Source: JALYNX01 sp963724825
Lineage (GTDB): Bacteria; Actinomycetota; Acidimicrobiia; Spongiisociales; ZC4RG35
DNA length: 64,000 nucleotides
Assembly (NCBI GenBank): GCA_963724825.1
Contig: CAVRWT010000016.1
Location: 60,044 to 124,043 of the forward strand
Reading direction: 5' to 3'
The translations under genes and the position numbers were made by a program. The notes beneath the pieces were generated by a model. The model searched no databases and had not been told where the DNA came from. It worked only from the letters and a program-made list of their open reading frames with translations. The stretch's first letter is position 1. Each line of letters starts with the position of its first letter. Positions 25,065 to 32,479 of the stretch are shown here, piece by piece.

Positions 25065-25702
25065 CCCTGCCCACGCCAAACCAGGTAGAAGGCGCCCCCG
25101 AGGAGAGCCCGGCGCCGGAGAAGAAGCGATCATTCCTCGCCGAGCTCCCCGGCCTTCTTCTGACCGCACTTGCAATCGCGGTCATCATCAAGACCTTTCT
25201 CATCCAGCCGTTCTGGATCCCGTCGGGCTCGATGGAGCCCACGATCGAGATCAACGATCGGGTGATGGTCAACAAGCTCGCCTACAAGTGGGGCGAGCCG
25301 CAACGGGGGGACATCGTCGTTTTTCGCGATCCGCGCGAGGACGAGATCGAGGAGTCCATCCCTGAAGCCGTCATTCGGTCGGTCCTCGAGGCGGTCGGGG
25401 TGCGCACCCGGGGCCGGGACGACCTGATCAAGAGGGTCATCGGCCTTCCTGGCGACACCATCGAGATCCGGGCCAACCACATCGTCGTCAACGGCACACC
25501 ACTCGACGAGCCCTATCTGGATGATGATCTCGAGATGCCCGACGAAGGGCCGTTCCCCGTTGCCGAAGGGGAGGTCTTCGTGATGGGGGACAACCGAAAC
25601 GCCTCTTTCGACAGCCGTCGTTTCGGGCCGGTGCCCCTCGATGATCTCGTCGGGCAGGCCTTTGTGACGATCTGGCCTCTTGCCCATTTTGGGGCCTTCT
25701 GA
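25061..25702 (+). CDS. lepB: Signal peptidase I; apparent CTG start
   Basis: Membrane serine protease that removes signal peptides. The TM anchor is LPGLLLTALAIAVIIKTFLI (residues 29-48), the catalytic Ser is in PSGSMEPTIE (Ser57), and the Lys is in KRVIGLPGDTIEI; box E is GDNRNASFDSRRFGPV. The only canonical in-frame start is the ATG immediately after the catalytic Ser, which cannot be correct. Upstream the frame is open to a stop 40 bases before the rplS end, with no ATG/GTG/TTG. A CTG overlapping the rplS stop (CTGA) gives a normal 213-residue protein and is used here. An undetected indel or base error is the alternative. Confidence 0.9.
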   Translation: MTLPTPNQVEGAPEESPAPEKKRSFLAELPGLLLTALAIAVIIKTFLIQPFWIPSGSMEPTIEINDRVMVNKLAYKWGEPQRGDIVVFRDPREDEIEESIPEAVIRSVLEAVGVRTRGRDDLIKRVIGLPGDTIEIRANHIVVNGTPLDEPYLDDDLEMPDEGPFPVAEGEVFVMGDNRNASFDSRRFGPVPLDDLVGQAFVTIWPLAHFGAF

Positions 25703-25777
25703 AAAAACCCTGTCCTTGGTGGATGTTTAGGTTCTCCTGGCGACATATGATCGCCAGCAGCGTGTGAAGAGGAGTGC

Positions 25778-26074
25778 ATGGAAGAGGACCTGGAGCGCTA
25801 CGAGTCCGAAGTAGAGCTCAAGATCTACAAGGAGTACCACGACGTCCTGCCGATGTTTCGGTACGTCGTGGAGACCGAGCGCCGCTTCTACCTCGCCAAC
25901 GAGGTGGACCTTCAGGTGCGCGATGCCAACGGCTCGATCTTCTTCGAGGTGGAGATGCGCGACGCTTGGGTCTGGGACATGTTCCGCCCCGCCCGCTTCC
26001 TGCAGCACGTGAAAGTCCTCACCTTCCGCGACGTGAACGTCGAGGAACTGGAACAGCAAGAGCTGTCTCTCTGA
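25778..26074 (+). CDS. DUF2469 family protein
   Basis: A 98-residue acidic protein of DUF2469, a family found almost only in actinobacteria, usually next to rnhB and yraN. The core LERYESEVELKIYKEYHDVL and MFRYVVETERRFYLANEVDL is typical, and it ends VKVLTFRDVNVEELE. Function unknown. A GAGGAG site precedes the ATG. The usual upstream neighbour rnhB is absent here, with lepB directly before it. Confidence 0.92.
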   Translation: MEEDLERYESEVELKIYKEYHDVLPMFRYVVETERRFYLANEVDLQVRDANGSIFFEVEMRDAWVWDMFRPARFLQHVKVLTFRDVNVEELEQQELSL

Positions 26075-26394
26075 ACGACACCGAGACTGTCGGGCATTTG
26101 GGCGAGAGCCTCGCCCGCAGGTTTCTCACCGATCACGGCCTGTCGATAGTCGCCAGCAACGTGCGAGTGGATGGCGGCGAGATCGACATCGTGGCTCTTG
26201 ACCACGGGCAAACGGTCGCCGTGGAAGTCCGCGCCATCACCGGGAAAGGCGATCCGATCGACGCCATCGATCCCGGGAAGCGAAGAAGGGTTCGTCGCTT
26301 GGCCCATCAGACCGGTGCGACCAGGGTCGACTTCGTCGGGATCAGGTTCGAAACCGGGGCCGCCGTCGTCCACTGGGTGCCGGGCGGGGTTTGA
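26071..26394 (+). CDS. YraN-family endonuclease-like protein; apparent CTG start
   Basis: A 107-residue UPF0102/YraN protein with the restriction-endonuclease-like core: GHLGESLARRFLTDHGLSIV, GGEIDIVALDHGQTVAVEVR. The E-x-D...E-V pattern of the PD-(D/E)XK fold is visible. Homology puts the start at LNDTETVGHLGE, where the codon is CTG, overlapping the DUF2469 stop in CTGA. No ATG, GTG or TTG is nearby in frame. This is the same arrangement as lepB a kilobase upstream. Confidence 0.88.
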   Translation: MNDTETVGHLGESLARRFLTDHGLSIVASNVRVDGGEIDIVALDHGQTVAVEVRAITGKGDPIDAIDPGKRRRVRRLAHQTGATRVDFVGIRFETGAAVVHWVPGGV

Positions 26395-26427
26395 CACCGG
26401 TTTTCAGGTTTCCCTAGCTTGGGCGCA

Positions 26428-27329
26428 ATGGCTGGCCTCTCCAATGCGATCACCGTCGAAGGACTGGTCAAGCACTACAAGAAGACCAAGGCGCTGGACG
26501 GCCTCGACTTCGCTATCCCGTCAGGTGCGATCACCGGCTTCCTCGGCCCGAATGGAGCCGGGAAGACGACCACGTTTCGCTCCCTCCTCGGCCTGACCCG
26601 GCCCAACAGCGGGAGCATCGAGGTCCTCGGCCACCAGGTGCCTTCGGAGTTGAAGGCCGTCACCAAGCAGGTGGGAGCCATCATCGAGGAGCCCGGGCTG
26701 ATCAGGGCCCTCGGAGGGCGGGTCAACCTCCTGGTGGCGGCGGACACCCTCGGCTTCGGCCACGAGCGAATCGATGAGATGATCGAGTTCGTCGGGCTGA
26801 CCCAGGACGCCGATCGCCGGGTCGAGCAGTACTCCAAGGGGATGCGTCAACGTCTGGCTCTCGCCGCTGCGCTTCTCGGGGAGCCGGATCTATTGCTCTT
26901 CGACGAGCCGCTCGACGGTCTGGATCCGGCCGGTCAGCGAGACTTCCGAGAGCGCCTTCGCCAGCTGGCCAATGAGGGCCGCACGGTGGTGGTGTCCAGC
27001 CACGACCTTGCCGACATCGAGGCGCTCGCCGACTACGTGGTCGTTGTCAACCATGGCCGGCTCGTGGCGCAGGGCACTCTCGACGAATTGCTGGGAGATG
27101 GTGGTGGGACCAGGGTGGTCGTGGTCGACCAGAACGCGGCGGTAGCGGCGCTGGCCGCCGCCGGAATCGAGTCCACGACAGCGGCGATGGCCTGACCGTC
27201 CATGAAGAGGACGGCAGCCGCATCATCGAGGTTCTCGCACGCTCCGGGATCTACCCGAGCGAGGTGACCTCGGCCCGGAGCTCGTTGGAAGCGGTCTTTC
27301 TGGGGATGACGTCCGAGGCGTCGCCATGA
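26428..27329 (+). CDS. ABC transporter ATP-binding protein, frameshift near the C-terminus
   Basis: ATPase of an ABC-2 type exporter. Walker A is GPNGAGKTTTFRSLLG, signature YSKGMRQRLALAAALL, Walker B LLLFDEPLDGLDP, H-loop VVVSSHDLADIEAL. Near 27.18 kb the frame changes: ALAAAGIESTTAA is followed in another frame by GLTVHEEDGSRIIEVLARSG and EAVFLGMTSE, the usual C-terminal dimerisation end. One missing base would join them. The repaired stop overlaps the permease start (ATGA). Substrate unknown. Confidence 0.9.
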
Positions 27330-28091
27330 GCCTGGTTCACGCCGAATACCTGAAGATCAGCCGGCGCAAGCTCTACCCGGTGATGGTTCTCATCCTGGGC
27401 TTCCTGGTCGGACTTGTCGCCTTCTTCCTGCTCATCTTCCGCAAGGTCGCTCCCGATCTGGCCCAGGACGTCCCGGTGCTGACCAAGCCCGAGGCCTTCC
27501 TGGTGGGGGCGCAGCAGGTCGTCGGCCAGACCTGGTTCCCGATGATCCTGGCGGTGGTATTGATAGGTGCCGACCTGGCATCGACGGTGTGGGCAACGTC
27601 ACTGACCCGGAATCCGAGCAAGCCGGCTCACATCGGAGCCCGACTCGCTGTGATCACGAGCCGCTTCGTGGCTGGCGATGCTTCTCGCGATCGCCGGATG
27701 GGCAGTGCTCACCGCCATCGTCGCCGATGGCGAAGGCGGCCCGTCGGCCGCCGACTGGCTCGACATCGCGTGGAAGGTGGGTGTGATCCAGGTCGCCTGG
27801 GTTGCGTTGGCGATGGGCGCGATCGCAATGCTGCGCTCGGTGGGCCCTGCGATCGGGGCGGTCATCGCCTTCTCGTTCGCCGAGAGCATCCTTGCCATCT
27901 GGGCTCCCTATCAGAACGTCTCACTGTCGGCGGCAACCAACGGACTGTTCGACGTCGACATGGGCGGCTCGTTCGGGGCCTTCGTCCCCGGTGGGGATCT
28001 CAGCCAGGCTCACGCCCTGGCCATCATCGCCGGATGGACGATTCTGGGACTCGCCTTGACCTGGTGGGGCCTTCAGCGCCGCGACGCCTGA
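27326..28091 (+). CDS. ABC-2 type transporter permease, one frameshift
   Basis: Membrane partner of the preceding ATPase. It begins with cytoplasmic SLVHAEYLKISRRKLYPVM, then TM1 LILGFLVGLVAFFLLIF. The part up to ARLAVITSRF is in one frame; near 27.67 kb it switches to WLAMLLAIAGWAVLTAIVAD, and further TM segments follow (VGPAIGAVIAFSFAESIL; LAIIAGWTILGLALTWWGL). One base in CGTGGC removed restores it. About 254 residues with six predicted helices. The 3' end overlaps the convergent zinc-ribbon gene by 19 bases. Confidence 0.82.
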
Positions 28092-28291
28092 GTGGCGCCG
28101 AAGCGGCGCCGCATTTCCTTGTGCCAGCAGCCGTGATGCCAATGGCGACGCAGGTCCGGCTCGTCATCGGGGACCACGACGACGTGAAATGTTCCCGGGG
28201 GGATCGTGTTCTGACAACCCGGGCACAGGTACTCCTTGCGGGCCGCATAGGGCTGCACCGGGCTGACTGTCACCCCGAGAAGATCGCCCAT
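28073..28291 (-). CDS. Small zinc-ribbon-like protein
   Basis: A 72-residue protein with EYLCPGCQNTIPPGTFHVVV, a CxxC knuckle, and HWHHGCWHKEM further on, which together suit one zinc ion. Similar small proteins are widespread in actinobacteria and are often misnamed ATP/GTP-binding proteins. The function is unknown. It overlaps the end of the ABC permease and follows a small membrane protein gene by overlap (22 bases). Confidence 0.7.
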   Translation of the reverse strand: MGDLLGVTVSPVQPYAARKEYLCPGCQNTIPPGTFHVVVVPDDEPDLRRHWHHGCWHKEMRRRFGATQASRR

Positions 28292-28428
28292 GCCACGACT
28301 GCCAGGATCGCAACGAGCGCGACGACCATGGCCGCGATGTCGGCCGCACTCTTGTTCTGCTCTCGAAAGGGGTTGAAACCCACAAGCGAACGGTAACGGC
28401 GATGCGGTCGGTCTACCGTCAACGCCAT
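28270..28428 (-). CDS. Small single-pass membrane protein, 52 residues
   Basis: A short protein starting ALTVDRPHRRYRSLVGFNPF, with a basic cytoplasmic N-terminus, then REQNKSAAD and a TM segment IAAMVVALVAILAVVAWAIF at the end. I do not recognise a family, although the NPFREQ motif and the link with the zinc-ribbon gene look conserved in style. Its ATG overlaps the ATG of the divergent enoyl-CoA hydratase gene inside CATG. A longer frame upstream would run antisense into that gene and is rejected. Confidence 0.55.
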   Translation of the reverse strand: MALTVDRPHRRYRSLVGFNPFREQNKSAADIAAMVVALVAILAVVAWAIFSG

Positions 28429-29206
28429 GACCTGGCTCTCATCCGAGGACCGTGGCCCGGTGCGTTGGATGACGATTGACCGCCCGGACCGGAAGAACGC
28501 GATCCCGTTCGACGGTTGGGGCGAGCTTCGGTCCGCATTCGAGGATTTCGAGGGCTCCGGGCAACGGATCCTCGTTGTGACCGGGGCGGGGGGAGAGTTC
28601 TGTGCCGGGGCTGATCTCGACCCCACTCGCCTAGATGCCCTGCAGTCCATCACCGACCGTCATCAGCGGATGAAGGAGATCGGGTCGGCCGCTCTGACTC
28701 TGCATCGACTGACCAAACCGACCATCGCGGCTGTCGACGGGGTGGCGGTGGGCGCCGGGATGAACCTTGCCCTCGGCTGCGATCTCGTCGTGGCCACTGA
28801 CCGTGCCCGTTTCTCCGAGATCTTCGTCAAGCGAGGTCTCACCGTGGACTTCGGAGGAACCTGGCTCCTGCCCCGGATCGTCGGGCTGCAACGAGCCAAG
28901 GAGTTGGCGCTTTCCGGGCGGATCATCGGAGCCGAGGAGGCGCTGGCTATCGGACTGGTCCTCGAGGTGGTCCCGGCGGAGGAGTTGGAGGGGCGAGTCA
29001 CCGAACTGGCGGAGAGCCTTCTGGCCGGGGCCCCGATGGGCCAGATGTTCGTCAAGCAGACGCTCAATGCCTCCTTCGAATCGAGCATGGCCGATGCCCT
29101 GGGATGGGAGGGACAGGCGCAAGCTGTCGCCCTGGGCACCGAAGATATGGCCGAGGGCGTGGCCGCCTTCCTCGAGAAGCGCCCGCCCGTGTGGCGCGGT
29201 AAGTAA
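28427..29206 (+). CDS. Enoyl-CoA hydratase/isomerase family protein
   Basis: A 259-residue crotonase-fold enzyme. Oxyanion-hole and active-site regions are TGAGGEFCAGADLDPTRLD and GVAVGAGMNLALGCDLVVAT, followed by RARFSEIFVKRGLTVDFGGT. It likely hydrates enoyl-CoA in fatty-acid or amino-acid breakdown, but crotonase members are diverse. Divergent from the two small minus-strand genes and convergent with the deaminase gene, with only six bases between stops. Confidence 0.92.
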   Translation: MTWLSSEDRGPVRWMTIDRPDRKNAIPFDGWGELRSAFEDFEGSGQRILVVTGAGGEFCAGADLDPTRLDALQSITDRHQRMKEIGSAALTLHRLTKPTIAAVDGVAVGAGMNLALGCDLVVATDRARFSEIFVKRGLTVDFGGTWLLPRIVGLQRAKELALSGRIIGAEEALAIGLVLEVVPAEELEGRVTELAESLLAGAPMGQMFVKQTLNASFESSMADALGWEGQAQAVALGTEDMAEGVAAFLEKRPPVWRGK

Positions 29207-29212
29207 GGACAG

Positions 29213-29656
29213 CTAGCCCTCCCCGATGTCCTCGTTCCAGAGGTCGGGATGGGTCGCGATGAACTCCTCCATCATCCGGACGCATCTGAGATCGTCGACA
29301 ACGACGACTTCGACGCCTCGAGACCGGAGCAGGTCCTCCGCGCCGAGGAAGGTTCGGTTCTCCCCGATCACCACCCGGGGGATCTCATAGAGGAGGATCG
29401 CCCCGGTGCACATGTCACATGGGGAGAGGGTGGTGTAGATGGTGGCTTTGCGATAGGCGGAGGCAGGGAGACGGCCGGCGGTCTCCAGGGCATCCATCTC
29501 CCCATGCAGCGTCGGGCTTCCCTTTTGGATCCTCTGGTTGTGACCCCGGCCCACGATCTTGCCGTCGACCACCAGCACCGACCCGATCGGGATTCCGCCC
29601 TCAGCCAGACCTCGCTCGGCCTCGTCGATGGCGGCTTTGAGGAAAGGGTCGGTCAC
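29213..29656 (-). CDS. Nucleoside/cytosine deaminase family protein
   Basis: A zinc-dependent deaminase of 147 residues. The motif HGEMDALETAG provides the zinc His and catalytic Glu, and SPCDMCTGAILLYEIPRVVI gives the two Cys ligands. The overall pattern, including DDLRCVRMMEEFIATHPDLW at the end, resembles the yeast-type cytosine deaminase (Fcy1). The start is GTG before TDPFLKAAIDEAERGLAEGG; it lies inside the 3' arm of a 13-bp hairpin. A longer ATG start 16 codons upstream would read through the hairpin and is less likely. Confidence 0.88.
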   Translation of the reverse strand: MTDPFLKAAIDEAERGLAEGGIPIGSVLVVDGKIVGRGHNQRIQKGSPTLHGEMDALETAGRLPASAYRKATIYTTLSPCDMCTGAILLYEIPRVVIGENRTFLGAEDLLRSRGVEVVVVDDLRCVRMMEEFIATHPDLWNEDIGEG

Positions 29657-29682
29657 GGAGACGATGGTACGTCTCCGTGACC
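29651..29682 (-). terminator. 13-bp hairpin after the ECF sensor gene, covering the deaminase start
   Basis: A perfect inverted repeat, GGTCACGGAGACG and CGTCTCCGTGACC, around the 6-base loop ATGGTA (plus strand). On the minus strand it lies 19 bases beyond the stop of the ECF-linked sensor and includes the GTG start of the deaminase. There is no T-run, so it may be an attenuator or structural element and not a simple terminator. A second copy lies near 31.65 kb. Confidence 0.6.
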
Positions 29683-29700
29683 TGTTGGCGTTGAGGGTGG

Positions 29701-30981
29701 TCAAGCCTCGAGAGACGCCACGAACTCGTCGGTGTACTGCTCGAACAGTGCGATCGACTCCGGGTTGAGGTGCGCACCACCCTCCCCGAAATACATCGTG
29801 GCCATGTCGTCAGGATGGTTTTCCTTGACCCAGTTGCGGAACGTGATCCAGGGGTCTTCCACGCCTGGGACGTCCTCACAGCAGGTCGCGTCCACAGTCT
29901 GGATATGCCCCTCGTCGACCCTGATAGTGTAAATCACCGACACTGGTTCGATACCGAGGGCCCGGGATACGTCGCTCTCGACGATGAATCGGCAGTCGAC
30001 CAGGGTTCCGTTTGCGTCAGTGGATACCTCCTCGCAACCCTGGATCGTGAAGTGCTCGCCGATTGCTCGATCGAGGTCGAGGGCTAAAGGAAGGTCGCTC
30101 AGCGGGGAGAGCCCCTTGTACCTCGCATCTTCAGCAAGGAGTTCCAACGCCGCGTTCCCGTCATGGGTGTTGAGGGCACCCATGAACGCCCTGGCGACTG
30201 ACTCGGGCGAGGCCATGTATGACACGAACTCGTCGGTGTACTTCTCGTAGAGGGCAATGGCGGCCGGGTCGATCAACCACTGACCGCCTGAGCCGTACAT
30301 CGTCGCGTAATCATCGGGATGGCTCGCACGAACCCAGGATTGGAACGTGACAGAGGCTTCGATCATCCCGTCGCGGCTGACTTCCCCGTTGTCGGTCTCT
30401 ACCACGGACTGGATCTGCCCCTTGGCGACCAGGATCTCATAGATATTGTTCGTTACCGGCTCGAGACCAAGTGCCAGAATCCAGTCGGTCTGCCGAATAA
30501 ACGGGCAGGCGACCAGGGTGCCCGCTGCGCTTGTGGATATCTCCTCGCATCCCTGGTTTGTTTCGAGCCACCCGACTGCTCGGTCCCATTCGGCGACGAT
30601 GGGGAGATTGCTCGGGTACTTGTCGTCAAAGGTGCCATCGGGAGAAAAGAGTTCCAACGCGGTGTCCCCGTCGTGCTCGGCGAGAGCGTCCATGAACTCC
30701 GTGGCGACCGAGACGGGCGAGGCCACCAAGCTTTTTCTGGTGACCAGGAATCCCCCGGCCACTACCGCGATCACTGTCATGGCCACGATCAGTGCAAGTC
30801 GGGGTCTTGGGCTTTGGCCTTCTGGTCTCAACTCGATTGTTTCGACATCAGTCATCTCGCTGCTCCTATCGGATCGGGTGAGGCGGTCGAGCTCGATCAG
30901 TTCGATCGGTTCGAGCAGTTCCAACGAAGAAACCGGGTTCGCCCTGGCGAACAACGCCATTACCTGTCCTTCTGTCTTCAC
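29701..30981 (-). CDS. ECF-linked membrane sensor with two NTF2-like external repeats
   Basis: A 426-residue protein. The cytoplasmic N-terminus (KTEGQVMALFARANPVSSLE) is shared with the paralogs, then one TM segment LIVAMTVIAVVAGGFLVT (about residues 65-82). Outside are two copies of a SnoaL/NTF2-like domain of about 160 residues, each opening with a phrase such as VATEFMDALAEHDGDTALEL or VARAFMGALNTHDGNAALEL and closing YEKYTDEFVSYM or FEQYTDEFVASL. Start GTG overlaps the sigma stop (GTGA) with AGGAGG upstream. An internal AGGAG-ATG before TDVETIELRPEG could start a shorter product. Likely an anti-sigma regulator; it lacks the classical zinc anti-sigma motif. Confidence 0.75.
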   Translation of the reverse strand: MKTEGQVMALFARANPVSSLELLEPIELIELDRLTRSDRSSEMTDVETIELRPEGQSPRPRLALIVAMTVIAVVAGGFLVTRKSLVASPVSVATEFMDALAEHDGDTALELFSPDGTFDDKYPSNLPIVAEWDRAVGWLETNQGCEEISTSAAGTLVACPFIRQTDWILALGLEPVTNNIYEILVAKGQIQSVVETDNGEVSRDGMIEASVTFQSWVRASHPDDYATMYGSGGQWLIDPAAIALYEKYTDEFVSYMASPESVARAFMGALNTHDGNAALELLAEDARYKGLSPLSDLPLALDLDRAIGEHFTIQGCEEVSTDANGTLVDCRFIVESDVSRALGIEPVSVIYTIRVDEGHIQTVDATCCEDVPGVEDPWITFRNWVKENHPDDMATMYFGEGGAHLNPESIALFEQYTDEFVASLEA

Positions 30982-31553
30982 GATCCACCTCCTTTCAGAG
31001 CAGCGGGGGGCGTGCGATCTTCGGTCAGTCGGTTGTATTCGGCGGTCAGATTCCGGCGTGCGCGGTACAGGCGCTGTCGCACGGCTCCAACCGCTATTCC
31101 GAGCACGACTGCAACGTCGGCATGGGGCAGCTCCTCCCATACCGTGAGGCGGAGCACCTCCTGATCGACCGGATGCAGTCGGGAACAGGCAATGAGCACC
31201 TCCCGGTATTCGGCGTTCCGCACCAGGAACACCTCGGGTGACGTCGACTCTTCGCCCGCGAGGCCTCGAACTCGCTCGATGAGCCTCCAACTCCGCGCCT
31301 TGTGCCTCCACTGACGGGAGAGGACGCGGTAGGCAACGCCGTAGAGCCAGGGGAGAGTTGCAGCACCTTCGGGGACTTCGTCGACCCGGCGCCAGGCAAC
31401 CAGGAACGTCTCGGCGACTGCGTCATCGACCTGCGACGCGGGGGTGCGCCGGGCGCAGTACGCCTGGATCGGCTTGTGGTGACGGCGGTAGATGTCGACG
31501 AACTTCGCCTCGGACTCGCCGGCTGCCGATCGGTGCTTGGTCTCCGACTTCAT
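30978..31553 (-). CDS. ECF sigma factor
   Basis: About 191 residues. Region 2 is AEAKFVDIYRRHHKPIQAYC-like (ESEAKFVDIYRRHHKPIQAY), AVAETFLVAWRRVDEVPEG and LPWLYGVAYRVLSRQWRH. Region 4 is LRLTVWEELPHADVAVVLGI then GAVRQRLYRARRNLTAEYN. An in-frame ATG twelve codons earlier is possible. The coupled sensor gene follows. It is clearly paralogous to the sigma factor at 32.5-33.0 kb, so the cassettes arose by duplication. Confidence 0.9.
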   Translation of the reverse strand: MKSETKHRSAAGESEAKFVDIYRRHHKPIQAYCARRTPASQVDDAVAETFLVAWRRVDEVPEGAATLPWLYGVAYRVLSRQWRHKARSWRLIERVRGLAGEESTSPEVFLVRNAEYREVLIACSRLHPVDQEVLRLTVWEELPHADVAVVLGIAVGAVRQRLYRARRNLTAEYNRLTEDRTPPAALKGGGS

Positions 31554-31605
31554 CACCCATCCTTGTCTCCGGCCGGAAGCGGAGATCACGCGAATTCTCG
31601 CTCAG

Positions 31606-31678
31606 CCGATCGAAGGCAGGCGTGGCCGGGAGTCGAAGTATGGGTCGGCCACGGAGACGATGGTACGTCTCCGCGACC
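31606..31678 (-). repeat. Second copy of the hairpin plus a remnant of the deaminase start
   Basis: The core CGGAGACGATGGTACGTC (plus strand) matches the hairpin near 29.66 kb; its stem here is 8 bp plus an outer GGTCG/CGACC pair. On the minus strand the bases after it read GTG GCC GAC CCA TAC TTC, like the deaminase start GTG ACC GAC CCT TTC, but the frame stops after about 16 codons. This looks like the duplicated junction between sensor 3' end and deaminase 5' end. Confidence 0.6.
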
Positions 31679-31693
31679 TATCCCGTTCTCAGG

Positions 31694-32479
31694 TCAGCCC
31701 CCTTGAGCCGCCACGAACTCGTCGGTGTACTTCTCCCAGAGCGCTATCGAATTGGAATCGTAAAGGGGCATGAATGCGGGGGTGAACATCTGGTCGATGG
31801 CCTCGGGATGAGTGTCTTCCACCCACGGAACCAACACGCCCCACATCTCACCGTACTTCGAGTCGGCGTCGCCCCGCGTGGACAATATGGTGATCGCGCC
31901 ATTGGTGACCCACATTTCGATTCCCCCGGGCTCCGCCCCATAACCGAGAGCGCGGCTCAAGTCGTTCTGTGCGGTCCAGGTGCATCGGACCAGGGTGCCC
32001 ATGCCTCCGCTTCCCGTGGCGATCGTGGCGCAGTCGTTCTCGGTCACTGTCTCGTTGGTGCTACGAAGCCAGTCGTAAAAGGCCGGGTACTGATCGGCTT
32101 GATCGATATCCCCGCCATCATTGATGACGGCATCAGGAGCGAAGAGGGCCTGGGCCCGCTTGCCATCCCAATTTCCCCGGGCCTCCATGAAAGCATTGGC
32201 GGTCGATACGGGCGAGGCAACTCCGCTATCCCGGTTGACGAGAAGCCCCAGTGCTGCCAACGCGATCACAGCCATCGCTAGTCCGAGTACAAGTCGGGGC
32301 CAGCGTTGGCGTTCCTCTTTCTCGGGCTGGATTGTGTCGACTTTGGTCATGACGCTGCTCCTCTCGGATCGGGGTGCGAGGCGCTCCATGTCCAACGGCT
32401 CGACCGCGTCGAGGAGATCCAGGGACGGAACCGGGTTCGCATTGGCGAACAGGGCAGCAACCTGATCTTCGTAGTTCAT
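31694..32479 (-). CDS. ECF-linked membrane sensor with one NTF2-like external domain
   Basis: A 261-residue paralog of the two-repeat sensor. The N-terminus is MNYEDQVAALFANANPVPSL, then a basic linker and TM segment LVLGLAMAVIALAALGLLV (about residues 64-82), and one external domain from ASPVSTANAFMEARGNWDGK to LWEKYTDEFVAAQ. Again an internal ATG with GAGAGGAG seven bases upstream precedes TKVDTIQPEKEE. The start overlaps the sigma stop (ATGA). Likely controls the cognate ECF factor; the signal is unknown. Confidence 0.75.
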   Translation of the reverse strand: MNYEDQVAALFANANPVPSLDLLDAVEPLDMERLAPRSERSSVMTKVDTIQPEKEERQRWPRLVLGLAMAVIALAALGLLVNRDSGVASPVSTANAFMEARGNWDGKRAQALFAPDAVINDGGDIDQADQYPAFYDWLRSTNETVTENDCATIATGSGGMGTLVRCTWTAQNDLSRALGYGAEPGGIEMWVTNGAITILSTRGDADSKYGEMWGVLVPWVEDTHPEAIDQMFTPAFMPLYDSNSIALWEKYTDEFVAAQGG

